Assembly (NCBI GenBank): GCA_024639625.1
Contig: JAHEIA010000010.1
Span: 1-16,009, forward strand
Origin: Chromatiales bacterium
Lineage (GTDB): Bacteria; Pseudomonadota; Gammaproteobacteria; Chromatiales; Chromatiaceae
Length of the DNA stretch: 16,009 nucleotides
Direction of reading: 5' to 3'
Shown here one piece after another: positions 6,913 through 13,304 of the stretch. The notes beneath the pieces were generated by a model, which was not told the origin of the DNA, made no database searches, and saw only the letters and a program-made list of their open reading frames with translations. Every line of letters starts with the position of its first letter. Positions within the stretch are counted from its first letter, which is position 1. Both the position numbers and the translations under genes were made by a program.

Positions 6913-7958
6913 ATCTGTTAATCCTTGGAGTCAACGGCTTTATCGGACATCATTTGTCGCACCGCATCATGGCGGCGACGGATTGGGAAGTTTTCGGCAT
7001 GGACATGCAGAGCGACCGCGTTCGGGCTCTGCTTGAACACGAAAGGTTCCATTTCTTCGAGGGTGACATCACGATCAATCACGAGTGGGTCGAGTACCAC
7101 ATCAAAAAATGTAATGTCATCCTGCCTCTGGTGGCGATCGCGACTCCTGCTACCTATGTGAGCAATCCACTAGCGGTTTTTGAACTCGACTTCGAGGCGA
7201 ATCTTCCCATCGTACGTGCCTGCGTCCGCTATGGAAAACGTGTGCTGTTCCCCTCCACTTCGGAGGTCTACGGGATGTGTGGCGATGCGGAGTTTCATCC
7301 CTACAGTTCCAATCTGGTGCTCGGGCCGCTCACCAAGTCGCGTTGGATCTATTCTTGCGCCAAGCAATTGATGGATCGGGTGATCTGCGCCTACGGTCAG
7401 CAGCAAGGGTTCGACTATACGTTGTTTCGTCCGTTCAACTGGATTGGGCCCGGGTTAGACAGTCTGCATACGCCGAAGGAGGGCAGTTCCCGCGTCGTTA
7501 CACAATTCCTCGGACACATCGCGCGGGGCGAACCGATCCAGCTGGTGGATGGAGGCCACCAACGCCGCAGTTTCACGGATATCTCCGATGGGGTGACTGC
7601 CTTGATGCGAATCATCGAGAACCGAGACGGGCGCGCAAGCAAGAAGATCTACAATATCGGCAATCCGGCCAACGATGTCTCGGTACGCGAGCTGGCAAAC
7701 CTAATGCTCGAGATCGCCCGCGAGTTCCCGGAGTACAAGCCAGGGGCGGACCGGGTGGAATTGGTCGAGGTAGCTTCGGGTCAATATTACGGGGAGGGCT
7801 ATCAAGATATTGAAACGCGCGTCCCCTGGATCGAGAACACGCGGCAGGAATTGGATTGGGAACCGGAGATCGCGCTCCGAGATGCTCTGAGAAACATCTT
7901 CCAAGCGTACCGCCACGAGGTGGCCAATGCCCGTGCCCTGATCGACGATCGCAGGTGA
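6909..7958 (+). CDS. arnA: UDP-glucuronate oxidative decarboxylase / UDP-4-keto-pentose synthase (stand-alone ArnA C-terminal domain)
   Basis: An extended short-chain dehydrogenase of 349 aa that matches the C-terminal half of ArnA. It oxidises C4 of UDP-glucuronate with NAD+ and releases CO2 to give UDP-4-keto-pentose, the substrate of ArnB. Seen: GVNGFIGHH (GxxGxxG NAD loop, Gly7/10/13), EGDITINHEWVEYHIKKC, PLVAIATP (73-80), PSTSEVYGMC (115-124) with Thr117, Ser118 and Glu119, YSCAK with Tyr148 and Lys152, FRPFNWIGPGLD, DGGHQRRSFTDI, and YQDIETR with Arg304, the likely equivalent of the E. coli catalytic Arg619. The ATG at 6909 overlaps the formyltransferase stop. Stand-alone enzymes of this kind in Ralstonia also make UDP-xylose, so some xylose side product is possible here. 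Confidence 0.9.
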   Translation: MNLLILGVNGFIGHHLSHRIMAATDWEVFGMDMQSDRVRALLEHERFHFFEGDITINHEWVEYHIKKCNVILPLVAIATPATYVSNPLAVFELDFEANLPIVRACVRYGKRVLFPSTSEVYGMCGDAEFHPYSSNLVLGPLTKSRWIYSCAKQLMDRVICAYGQQQGFDYTLFRPFNWIGPGLDSLHTPKEGSSRVVTQFLGHIARGEPIQLVDGGHQRRSFTDISDGVTALMRIIENRDGRASKKIYNIGNPANDVSVRELANLMLEIAREFPEYKPGADRVELVEVASGQYYGEGYQDIETRVPWIENTRQELDWEPEIALRDALRNIFQAYRHEVANARALIDDRR

Positions 7959-7965
7959 GCCCGCC

Positions 7966-8880
7966 GTGTCCATCGCTCTAAAAGTAGACGTGGATACGCT
8001 GCGCGGAACGCTGGAAGGGGTGCCAGGGTTGTTACGTCTGTTCGACCGCCACCAGGTCCGAGCCACGTTCTTGTTCAGCCTTGGTCCCGACCACACCGGC
8101 CGGGCCTTGCGGCGGGTGTTCCGCCGCGGGTTTCTGTCCAAGGTGCGCCGCACGTCCGTTACCCGGCATTACGGGATCCGTACCCTGCTCTACGGGACCC
8201 TGCTCCCCGGACCCCACATCGGCAAGCGTGCGGGCGCGATCATGCGTGCGGTGGCCGCCGCAGGACACGAGGTCGGGATTCATTGTTACGACCATGTCCG
8301 CTGGCAGGATCATGTATCGGGTCAAGGCGAGCAATGGACCCGCCGGGAGATGACCCGCGCGGTCGCTGCCTTCGGCGAGGTGTTCGGGCGCTCGGCCCGG
8401 GTGCACGGGGCCGCGGGATGGCAGCTGAACCCCCACACCTTGGTGCTGGAACAAGAACTTGGCTTTGCCTACGCCAGCGATGTGCGTGGGCACGCTCCTT
8501 TCTATCCTGCAATGCAGGGAACGCAGGCAGATTGTCCGCAGCTACCCACGACTTTGCCCACCCTGGATGAGCTGATCGGTCGCGCCGGTATCGACGAGCG
8601 TAACGTGGCCGAGCATCTGTTTCGGAAAAGTGAAGTTCCGCTCCCCGCCGGTCATGTGCATACCCTGCATGCGGAGCTCGAAGGGATGAAGCTGCTGCCG
8701 GTCATGGAGCGTTTGCTTGTGCTTTGGAAGCGTGCGCAACAAAGCCTGCTCGCGATGGAAGACCGCTTGGCCGGCCTCGACCTGACTCGCTTGCCGCGGC
8801 ATGAGATCTGTTGGGGAGAAGTGGCCGGCCGATCGGGCTACCTCGCGCTACAGGGCGGACCCATCGCGGCCAAGCTATGA
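7966..8880 (+). CDS. arnD: 4-deoxy-4-formamido-L-arabinose-phosphoundecaprenol deformylase (NodB-like)
   Basis: A polysaccharide-deacetylase-fold enzyme of 304 aa (E. coli ArnD is 296) that removes the formyl group from undecaprenyl-phosphate-Ara4FN before flipping. The start LKVDVDTLRGTLEGVP closely follows ArnD, with Asp8 and Asp10 in the metal and catalytic position. Other ArnD marks are FSLGPDHTGRALRRVF (37-52), PGPHIG, and the second metal motif HEVGIHCYDHVRW with His106 and His110. Further on are AAGWQLNP, SDVRGHAPF, TLPTLDELIGR and VHTLHAELEG. The GTG start at 7966 lies 7 nt after arnA-decarboxylase's stop; AGGTGAG (7953-7959), which spans that stop, can serve as ribosome site. The stop overlaps arnT's ATG as ATGA. 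No signal peptide, consistent with action at the cytoplasmic face. Confidence 0.9.
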   Translation: MSIALKVDVDTLRGTLEGVPGLLRLFDRHQVRATFLFSLGPDHTGRALRRVFRRGFLSKVRRTSVTRHYGIRTLLYGTLLPGPHIGKRAGAIMRAVAAAGHEVGIHCYDHVRWQDHVSGQGEQWTRREMTRAVAAFGEVFGRSARVHGAAGWQLNPHTLVLEQELGFAYASDVRGHAPFYPAMQGTQADCPQLPTTLPTLDELIGRAGIDERNVAEHLFRKSEVPLPAGHVHTLHAELEGMKLLPVMERLLVLWKRAQQSLLAMEDRLAGLDLTRLPRHEICWGEVAGRSGYLALQGGPIAAKL

Positions 8881-10526
8881 GCAGCGAGCCCCTGGGAAAA
8901 GGTGTTCTGATCTGGCTGGCGTTTGCGATCCTCTGGTTCGCCAATATCGAGCACCGGGACCTGTTCAAGACAGACGAAGGCCGATACGCGGAGATCCCGC
9001 GCGAGATGCTCGCGACCGGAGATTGGGTGACACCGCGGCTCAACGGCTTCGTCTATTTCGAAAAGCCGCCGCTTCAGTACTGGATGACCGCCCTGAGCTA
9101 TCGGGCGTTCGGTCAGCACAATTGGACCGCGCGCCTGTGGACCGCAATCTGCGGTTTTCTAAGCGTCGTTCTCGTATGGTATGCGGGCACTCGTCTCTTC
9201 GGCCGAGAAGCCGGGGCTTACTCGGCGATGGTCCTGGCCGGTTCTTGGTACTTCATTGCGCTCGGGAACTTCAATAGCCTGGATATGGGGCTGGCGTTCT
9301 TTATGAACCTCAGCCTGTGCGGGTTCCTGCTCGCCCAGAGGGACGGACTGGAATCCCGGCACCGGCGTTTCTGGATGTCCCTGAGCTGGATCGCCGTGGC
9401 GTTGGCGGTATTGAGCAAGGGGCTAATCGGTCTGGTGCTGCCTGGCGCGGTACTGGTTGTCTACAGCCTACTGCGCCGGGAGTGGGGTCTATGGCGACGC
9501 CTGTATCTCGTCTCCGGCATCTTCCTGTTTCTGCTGGTAGCCGCTCCCTGGTTCGTCCTCGTCTCGCTGCGCAACCCGGACTTCCCGCGTTTCTTTTTCC
9601 TCCAGGAACATTTCCACCGTTATCTGACGGAGATGCACGACCGCTACGAACCCTGGTGGTATTTCGTTCCGCTATTGCTATTTGGCGTTCTCCCCTGGAT
9701 CGCCCCGGCGGTGCGCGAGCTGTTGAGCGGAGCACGACGCCTGTGGGTAACCCGCGGGCAGTTCGATCCGGTCTCCTTCCTTTGGCTGTGGGTGGCCTTC
9801 ATCTTCCTTTTCTTTTCCGCGTCGAGTTCCAAGCTGGTCAGCTACCTGCTTCCCGTGTTTCCCGCTTTCTCGCTGCTGATCGGTATTCGGCTGGCAGGTG
9901 GTGGAGTGGGGGAGGCGCGGCTCGGCGCCCAGCTCTCCTTGCTTGCCGGGCTGTGCGGCGTCGGCGCCGTGGCCTTTCTTGGCGTGCATCGGGCGAAAGG
10001 GGTCACGCCGGAGATGCTGGCTCTCTTCGTGCCCTGGCTGACCGCGAGCTTCGGGGTGCTGATCTTGGGCGGCTTGGTTGCCTGGTTGTCTATCCGGCGC
10101 GGTTTCAAGTGGCACTCCGTACTGGTGCAGAGCGCCTGTTGGCTGTTGGGCACGCAGTTCCTGCTGTTTGGAGCACAACACCTCTCGCCGGCGTATTCCG
10201 CGCGATCTTTGGTCGATCAGATGGCAGGGCTGTCCACGCAAGACTCCGCGTTCTACAGCGTTGGTATTTACCAGCACTCGTTGCCCTTCTATCTCGATCG
10301 CACTTTGACCTTGGTGCGCTTCCGCGGGGAGATGGAGTACGGCATCAGTCGTGATCCCCACGCGTGGATTCCGAATGTCGATGCGTTTCTTCGGATCTGG
10401 GCCTCGCAGCCGAAGGCCTTTGCGGTCATGTATCGGCGCCTCTTGGGAAGGCTCGAACACCACGCGGGATTTGATTACCGGGTTGTCGCCAGCGATCCGC
10501 GGCGGGTCATCGTGGCCAAGCCCTGA
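8877..10526 (+). CDS. arnT: Lipid A 4-amino-4-deoxy-L-arabinose transferase (GT83, PMT-like)
   Basis: A polytopic inner-membrane GT-C enzyme of 549 aa (E. coli ArnT is 550). It moves L-Ara4N from undecaprenyl phosphate to the lipid A phosphates in the periplasm, giving resistance to polymyxin and cationic peptides. After one hydrophobic helix (9-23) comes the periplasmic catalytic loop KTDEGRYAEIPREM (31-44) with acidic Asp33/Glu34, then GDWVTPRLNG and YFEKPP (60-65), all characteristic of ArnT. About a dozen hydrophobic segments follow to about residue 435, then a soluble periplasmic C-terminal domain. The ATG at 8877 overlaps arnD's stop (ATGA); the frame is open earlier but that would run inside arnD. 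It is the last gene of the operon and faces a convergent glutathione transferase gene. Confidence 0.9.
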   Translation: MSSEPLGKGVLIWLAFAILWFANIEHRDLFKTDEGRYAEIPREMLATGDWVTPRLNGFVYFEKPPLQYWMTALSYRAFGQHNWTARLWTAICGFLSVVLVWYAGTRLFGREAGAYSAMVLAGSWYFIALGNFNSLDMGLAFFMNLSLCGFLLAQRDGLESRHRRFWMSLSWIAVALAVLSKGLIGLVLPGAVLVVYSLLRREWGLWRRLYLVSGIFLFLLVAAPWFVLVSLRNPDFPRFFFLQEHFHRYLTEMHDRYEPWWYFVPLLLFGVLPWIAPAVRELLSGARRLWVTRGQFDPVSFLWLWVAFIFLFFSASSSKLVSYLLPVFPAFSLLIGIRLAGGGVGEARLGAQLSLLAGLCGVGAVAFLGVHRAKGVTPEMLALFVPWLTASFGVLILGGLVAWLSIRRGFKWHSVLVQSACWLLGTQFLLFGAQHLSPAYSARSLVDQMAGLSTQDSAFYSVGIYQHSLPFYLDRTLTLVRFRGEMEYGISRDPHAWIPNVDAFLRIWASQPKAFAVMYRRLLGRLEHHAGFDYRVVASDPRRVIVAKP

Positions 10527-10530
10527 GCCC

Positions 10531-10554
10531 GGTTAGCTTGGCGGAAGCTTAACC
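10531..10554. terminator. Inverted repeat between arnT and the convergent GST gene (weak terminator candidate)
   Basis: GGTTA pairs with TAACC and GCTT with AAGC, with one bulged T and a 5-nt loop (ggcgg). It begins 4 nt after arnT's stop and includes the stop codon of the opposite gene. Neither strand has a T run after it, so intrinsic termination is doubtful; a shared Rho-independent end is only suggested by its position between convergent genes. Confidence 0.35.
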
Positions 10555-11178
10555 GTCTTCCATGCCCGTGCGGAAGGCGCTGAGCATCATGCAGGATTGG
10601 TAGATGCGGGTGATGGTCGGGTAGCGCTCGACGTCTTCCCCTTTCTCCGTCGCGCAGGCGACCACCGGAACCAGGCATATATCTGCCAACGTGGGCAGAT
10701 CGCCATGGCAGTATGTGGAAGTCGCGGGATTGCCCGCGATCTGGTGCTCGAGGGCGCTCAGACCTTTCCTGATCCAGGTCCGGTTCCACTTTTTACGCCC
10801 CTTGCTGTCGATACCCAGGTCGTTCCTGAGGAAGGCATTGACCCGTGCATTGGTCAGGGGGTCTGTGTGGGTAACGATGATCTGCGCGAGGCTTCGGATG
10901 CGTTCCCGATCTCGGCTGCTGCCTGGGAGGATCGGGGGATGCGGGTAGACTTCCTCCAGGTACTCGAGGATCGCGAGGGATTGCCGATAGACGCGGCGCC
11001 CATCGATCAGCGTGGGCACCATGCCCAAAGGGTTCAGGTCGAGATACTCCGGGTTTCGATGCTCCCCGGTGGCTTCGTCGAGCAGCAGATATTCGGGATC
11101 ATAGGGGATCTGTTTGTAGTTCAGGGTGATGCGCACATGATAGGCGGCGTTGCTGCTGGAATGGGTATATAGTTTCAT
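10549..11178 (-). CDS. Glutathione S-transferase, zeta/maleylacetoacetate isomerase-like
   Basis: A 209-aa cytosolic GST. The N-terminal thioredoxin-like domain has the opening KLYTHSSSNAAYHVRI, the cis-proline of NPLGMVPTL (Pro55), and the glutathione-binding QS (Gln66, Ser67) in RQSLAILEYLEE. The helical domain carries the zeta-class marks THTDPLTNARV, GDLPTLADICLVP and YPTITRIYQSC. In zeta enzymes the active site is SSC/SSA; here it reads S9-N10-A11, so the first Ser is kept and the second is Asn. The C-terminus is a few residues shorter than usual for MaiA. The GAAGG-like site just upstream of the ATG (minus strand) supports the start. No fumarylacetoacetase or homogentisate dioxygenase gene is nearby, so tyrosine breakdown is not supported by context; a general GST role is just as possible. 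Confidence 0.82.
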   Translation of the reverse strand: MKLYTHSSSNAAYHVRITLNYKQIPYDPEYLLLDEATGEHRNPEYLDLNPLGMVPTLIDGRRVYRQSLAILEYLEEVYPHPPILPGSSRDRERIRSLAQIIVTHTDPLTNARVNAFLRNDLGIDSKGRKKWNRTWIRKGLSALEHQIAGNPATSTYCHGDLPTLADICLVPVVACATEKGEDVERYPTITRIYQSCMMLSAFRTGMEDG

Positions 11179-11403
11179 GTCTGCCTTCTCTTCGGTGCCC
11201 GCTCACAACTCGCGTCGTTGCGATAGGCCGCGGATCTCCTGCACTTTTCGAATCAGAGCAGAAGGTGTTGTTCTTATGTCTGGGCTGAATACCGATTTAC
11301 CCTCGTTCCTTTTCCCCAACAGGCGCTGCACGCCGATTGTCTCCGCTGCCGAGTGTGAAATCTCTCGCCTGCGTCTCGATTTCTTATTCTAGGCGCTAAC
11401 CGC

Positions 11404-11421
11404 GGACGGAGAAAGCCGTCC
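11404..11421. repeat. Small perfect inverted repeat GGACGG/CCGTCC
   Basis: GGACGG (11404-11409) and CCGTCC (11416-11421) enclose a 6-nt AGAAAG loop. No T run follows on either strand. Confidence 0.35.
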
Positions 11422-11464
11422 CGGGCCAAAATCTTCCCGAGTACCATTGACAACCAGGCTATTT

Positions 11465-11486
11465 TTAGCGATTTACCAGTCGCTAA
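11465..11486. repeat. Perfect 7-bp inverted repeat TTAGCGA-N8-TCGCTAA
   Basis: TTAGCGA (11465-11471) and TCGCTAA (11480-11486) are exact reverse complements with an 8-nt spacer. It is AT-rich against a GC-rich background, 13 nt downstream of a TTGACA hexamer (11447-11452). It could be an operator for a dimeric repressor or an RNA hairpin; it lacks the T run of a terminator. Confidence 0.4.
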
Positions 11487-11616
11487 TGCTCAGCAAAATC
11501 TTTCTCCGCCGGGCGATGACCGGTGGCGAGTCCCTCCATGATGAACCTGATCACTGCTGAAACTCAGCCAGGCTCCCTAGGTGAACTAGCGCGTCCGCGG
11601 CTTGCGCATTCGGTAC

Positions 11617-11692
11617 GGGGTTGTAGGATACCCGTGAATACGTCCCTGCAGCTCGACTGCGGTATCCCTGCCGCAGCAGCTCCTGCAACCCC
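11617..11692. repeat. Nested extragenic palindromic repeat (about 76 bp)
   Basis: The outer arms GGGGTTGTAGGA (11617-11628) and TCCTGCAACCCC (11681-11692) pair over 12 bp with a single T/G wobble. Inside, CTGCGG (11657-11662) and CCGCAG (11671-11676) form a perfect 6-bp hairpin with loop TATCCCTG, and the single-stranded part contains GTGAATACGTCCCTGCAG and CTCGA. From memory, this overall form (CAACCCC-ended arms, a GTGAATACGTCCCT core, an inner CTGC/GCAG hairpin with ATCCCTG) matches extragenic palindromes found in many copies in Halomonas, Chromatiales and similar gammaproteobacteria. No other copy is in the window, so the repeat nature cannot be proven here. Confidence 0.6.
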
Positions 11693-11739
11693 ACCCCGGA
11701 TACTTCGTTACGACCATGCCGTTAGCAACTGGACAAATG

Positions 11740-11768
11740 TTGAGAACAGGCTGAAAGTCGGTGGTAAT
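11740..11768 (+). promoter_or_regulatory. Possible sigma-70 promoter for the SLOG gene
   Basis: TTGAGA (11740-11745) is separated by 17 nt from GGTAAT (11763-11768): five of six and four of six matches to the -35 and -10 consensus with ideal spacing. Transcription would start around 11775 and leave a leader of about 40 nt before the ATG at 11817. Based only on hexamer match. Confidence 0.35.
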
Positions 11769-11816
11769 CAGCATGATGAATGGAACTTGTCCGTGCACGG
11801 TTACGCCTGGAATCCG

Positions 11817-12305
11817 ATGTCGGTTCGGTGTTTGCCAAAGATCTTTTCCGGCGGTCAGACGGGAGTAGACCGAGCGGCGCTGGATGCGGCGCTGGCGCAG
11901 GGCTTGATTTGTGGCGGTTGGTGTCCGCAGGGGCGCATGGCGGAGGACGGATGCCTGTCGGAGTCGTATCCATTGCGCGAGACACCGCTACCGTTGTACT
12001 CCCAGCGTACCCGATGGAACGTGCGCGACGCCGACCTTAGCCTAGTGCTCAGTGCGGGTTCGATCCAGGGAGGCACTGCGTACACACTGCGGGTGGCGCG
12101 CGCTCTGAACAAGGGCTATCGGGTGTTGGATCTGCGGCAGCCGATAGCGCCGAACCAGGTCGCCCGCTGGCTGCGCCGGGTATGCCCGCGGGTGCTGAAC
12201 ATCGCTGGTCCCCGAGAGTCTCAGTGCCTGGGGATCTACCTCCAGGCGTACGATTATTTGAGCGTCCTGTTCCGGCTGTTAGGCGAGGCGGAGACCCGCG
12301 ACTGA
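11817..12305 (+). CDS. SLOG-fold 'putative molybdenum carrier' family protein
   Basis: A 162-aa Rossmann-like protein of the family annotated as putative molybdenum carrier, part of the SLOG/YpsA-LOG superfamily that binds nucleotides or nucleotide-derived ligands. Seen: the glycine loop SGGQTGVDRAALDAA (11-25), GGWCPQGRMAEDG (33-45), RTRWNVRDADLSLVL (64-78), GGTAYTLRVA (85-94) and NIAGPRESQC (128-137), where a second ligand loop is usual. The chosen ATG gives the normal family length. A frame open from 11523 would add 98 residues that run through the palindromic repeat and a possible promoter, so it is rejected. The ribosome site is weak (TGGAA, 11808-11812). The molybdenum link comes from an algal relative and may not hold; no molybdopterin genes are nearby. 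Function unknown. Confidence 0.8.
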   Translation: MSVRCLPKIFSGGQTGVDRAALDAALAQGLICGGWCPQGRMAEDGCLSESYPLRETPLPLYSQRTRWNVRDADLSLVLSAGSIQGGTAYTLRVARALNKGYRVLDLRQPIAPNQVARWLRRVCPRVLNIAGPRESQCLGIYLQAYDYLSVLFRLLGEAETRD

Positions 12306-12811
12306 TCCATTTGCCGCGCCGAACCGATCTTCCGGCCCGGGACCGCGGATCATCCCGGACCCGGTTGAGCATGGCCCGGATGGCCTTGCCGGGGGTTGCC
12401 TACGGCGGGATTGCGGCGCGACTGGCCGAAATCGGAACGTCCCCGGTCGCGCTGTGGTTCCTGGTTAGCCGGCTCGCTCGGCAGCAGAGGGTGGCCTATC
12501 TTGAGCTGCAGAGATCGTCCATCCGATTTGACCCGTTTCAACGCCGAGCGATCGGGTTAGAATCCGAGCTGGTCCGTTGGTCGAGCCCGCAGGCATCGCG
12601 CAGCAGCGCGGCTCGGGATCGCGCCTGTGGCGGCCAGCGCGGGGTTCGCCGCTCCCGGAGAACCGGTTGGATCCCTGCCGTGCCGTCTCTAATCGGTTTC
12701 TCGGTCGAAGCGTGTGCGACCCAGAACGGCGTTATTCGATAGGAGCATTCGCGCTGGGTGACGACAAGGGCTGTATCGATTGGCCTTTTCCGGAAACAGG
12801 AGGAGCGCGTT
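12306..12811. other. About 500-bp interval without a recognisable gene
   Basis: Frames open here (plus 12182-12742, minus 12350-12541) give Arg/Ser-rich translations with no family resemblance and no good start. A -10-like TAGAAT stands at 12558-12563, but the nearest TTGACC (12528-12533) is 24 nt away, too far for a standard promoter. ATAGGAG at 12739-12745 resembles a ribosome site, and a GTG at 12758 in frame with the next gene would extend it by 18 residues. Nothing else is seen. Confidence 0.5.
12798..12805 (+). promoter_or_regulatory. Shine-Dalgarno AGGAGGAG for the 4-TM membrane protein
   Basis: AGGAGGAG lies 6 nt before the ATG at 12812, a near-ideal ribosome site. It sets the start there, not at the in-frame GTG at 12758. 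Confidence 0.75.
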
Positions 12812-13231
12812 ATGGCCCGAATACGGGGTCTTGCCGGATTGCTACTGAGTTCCCTTGGGTTGTGGCTGCTGCTGATGTTGGTTGCGGTCCTCAATGGTGT
12901 GATCCGCGAGGCCTGGCTGGTGCCGCAGATCGGGCGCGGCATGGCGTTTCCGCTGAGCGGGGTGATGCTGAGCGTACTGATTTTTCTTATGACCCTCACC
13001 ACCGTTCGTTGGTTGCCGATCGCTTCGCTGGCGGACACCTGGAAAGTGGGCGGGTTCTGGCTCGTGGTGACCATGGCCTTCGAGTTTCTGTTCGGTCACT
13101 TCGTGCTTGGCGCATCCTGGGATCGATTGCTAGCTGCCTACAGCCCCGGCAACGCCAATTTGTGGTTGCTGGTGCTGTTTACTACCCTGGTTTCTCCCTT
13201 CCTTGCGGCAAAAACCCGCGGCATCCGCTGA
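12812..13231 (+). CDS. Conserved four-helix integral membrane protein (unknown function)
   Basis: A 139-aa protein with four predicted membrane helices (about 7-31, 46-65, 80-99, 114-132). I do not assign a named family with confidence, but the pattern (LNGVIREAWLVP after helix 1, then FEFLFGHFVLGASWDRLLAAYSP between helices 3 and 4, ending NLWLLVLFTTLVSPFLAA) resembles small uncharacterised membrane proteins annotated as hypothetical in proteobacteria. The conserved-looking polar residues Arg32, Glu33, Glu91, His96 and Asp104 within or near helices hint at a binding site or channel, as inference only. The start is fixed by a strong AGGAGGAG. It is followed after 73 nt by the acyltransferase gene on the same strand, so they may share a transcript. 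Confidence 0.65.
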   Translation: MARIRGLAGLLLSSLGLWLLLMLVAVLNGVIREAWLVPQIGRGMAFPLSGVMLSVLIFLMTLTTVRWLPIASLADTWKVGGFWLVVTMAFEFLFGHFVLGASWDRLLAAYSPGNANLWLLVLFTTLVSPFLAAKTRGIR

Positions 13232-13304
13232 TACGGTGGCGGCCGGCAGAGCAGGAGAACAGCGCTTTTCGGAATCCGGCGGCGATCCTCCGACCACGCA
13301 AACC

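Larger units (their letters stand above)
11179..11816. other. 638-bp non-coding interval between the GST and SLOG genes
   Basis: No reading frame here looks like a gene. It holds the upstream region of the minus-strand GST, a GGACGG/CCGTCC hairpin (11404-11421), a perfect TTAGCGA/TCGCTAA inverted repeat (11465-11486), an isolated TTGACA (11447-11452) without a good -10 partner, a long nested palindrome (11617-11692) and a possible promoter (11740-11768). Frames crossing it (for example from 11523 into the SLOG gene) are open only by chance and pass through the palindrome. Confidence 0.6.

Noticed and set aside
9317..10354. 345-aa plus-strand frame inside arnT
   Set aside because: It is an alternative frame of a well-identified gene, Arg/Pro-rich and without motifs.
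11150..11392. 80-aa plus-strand frame next to the GST start
   Set aside because: Begins inside the opposite gene, no ribosome site, no similarity to any known family that I can see.
11465..11486. Intrinsic terminator
   Set aside because: The T run precedes the stem on the plus strand, and on the minus strand the stem is followed by A residues, not T.
11523..11816. N-terminal extension of the SLOG protein (98 residues)
   Set aside because: It reads through the palindromic repeat and a possible promoter, has no family resemblance, and the ATG at 11817 gives the usual family length.
12182..12742. 186-aa plus-strand frame overlapping the SLOG gene
   Set aside because: Arg/Ser-rich translation, no motif, no ribosome site, overlaps a real gene for over 100 bp.
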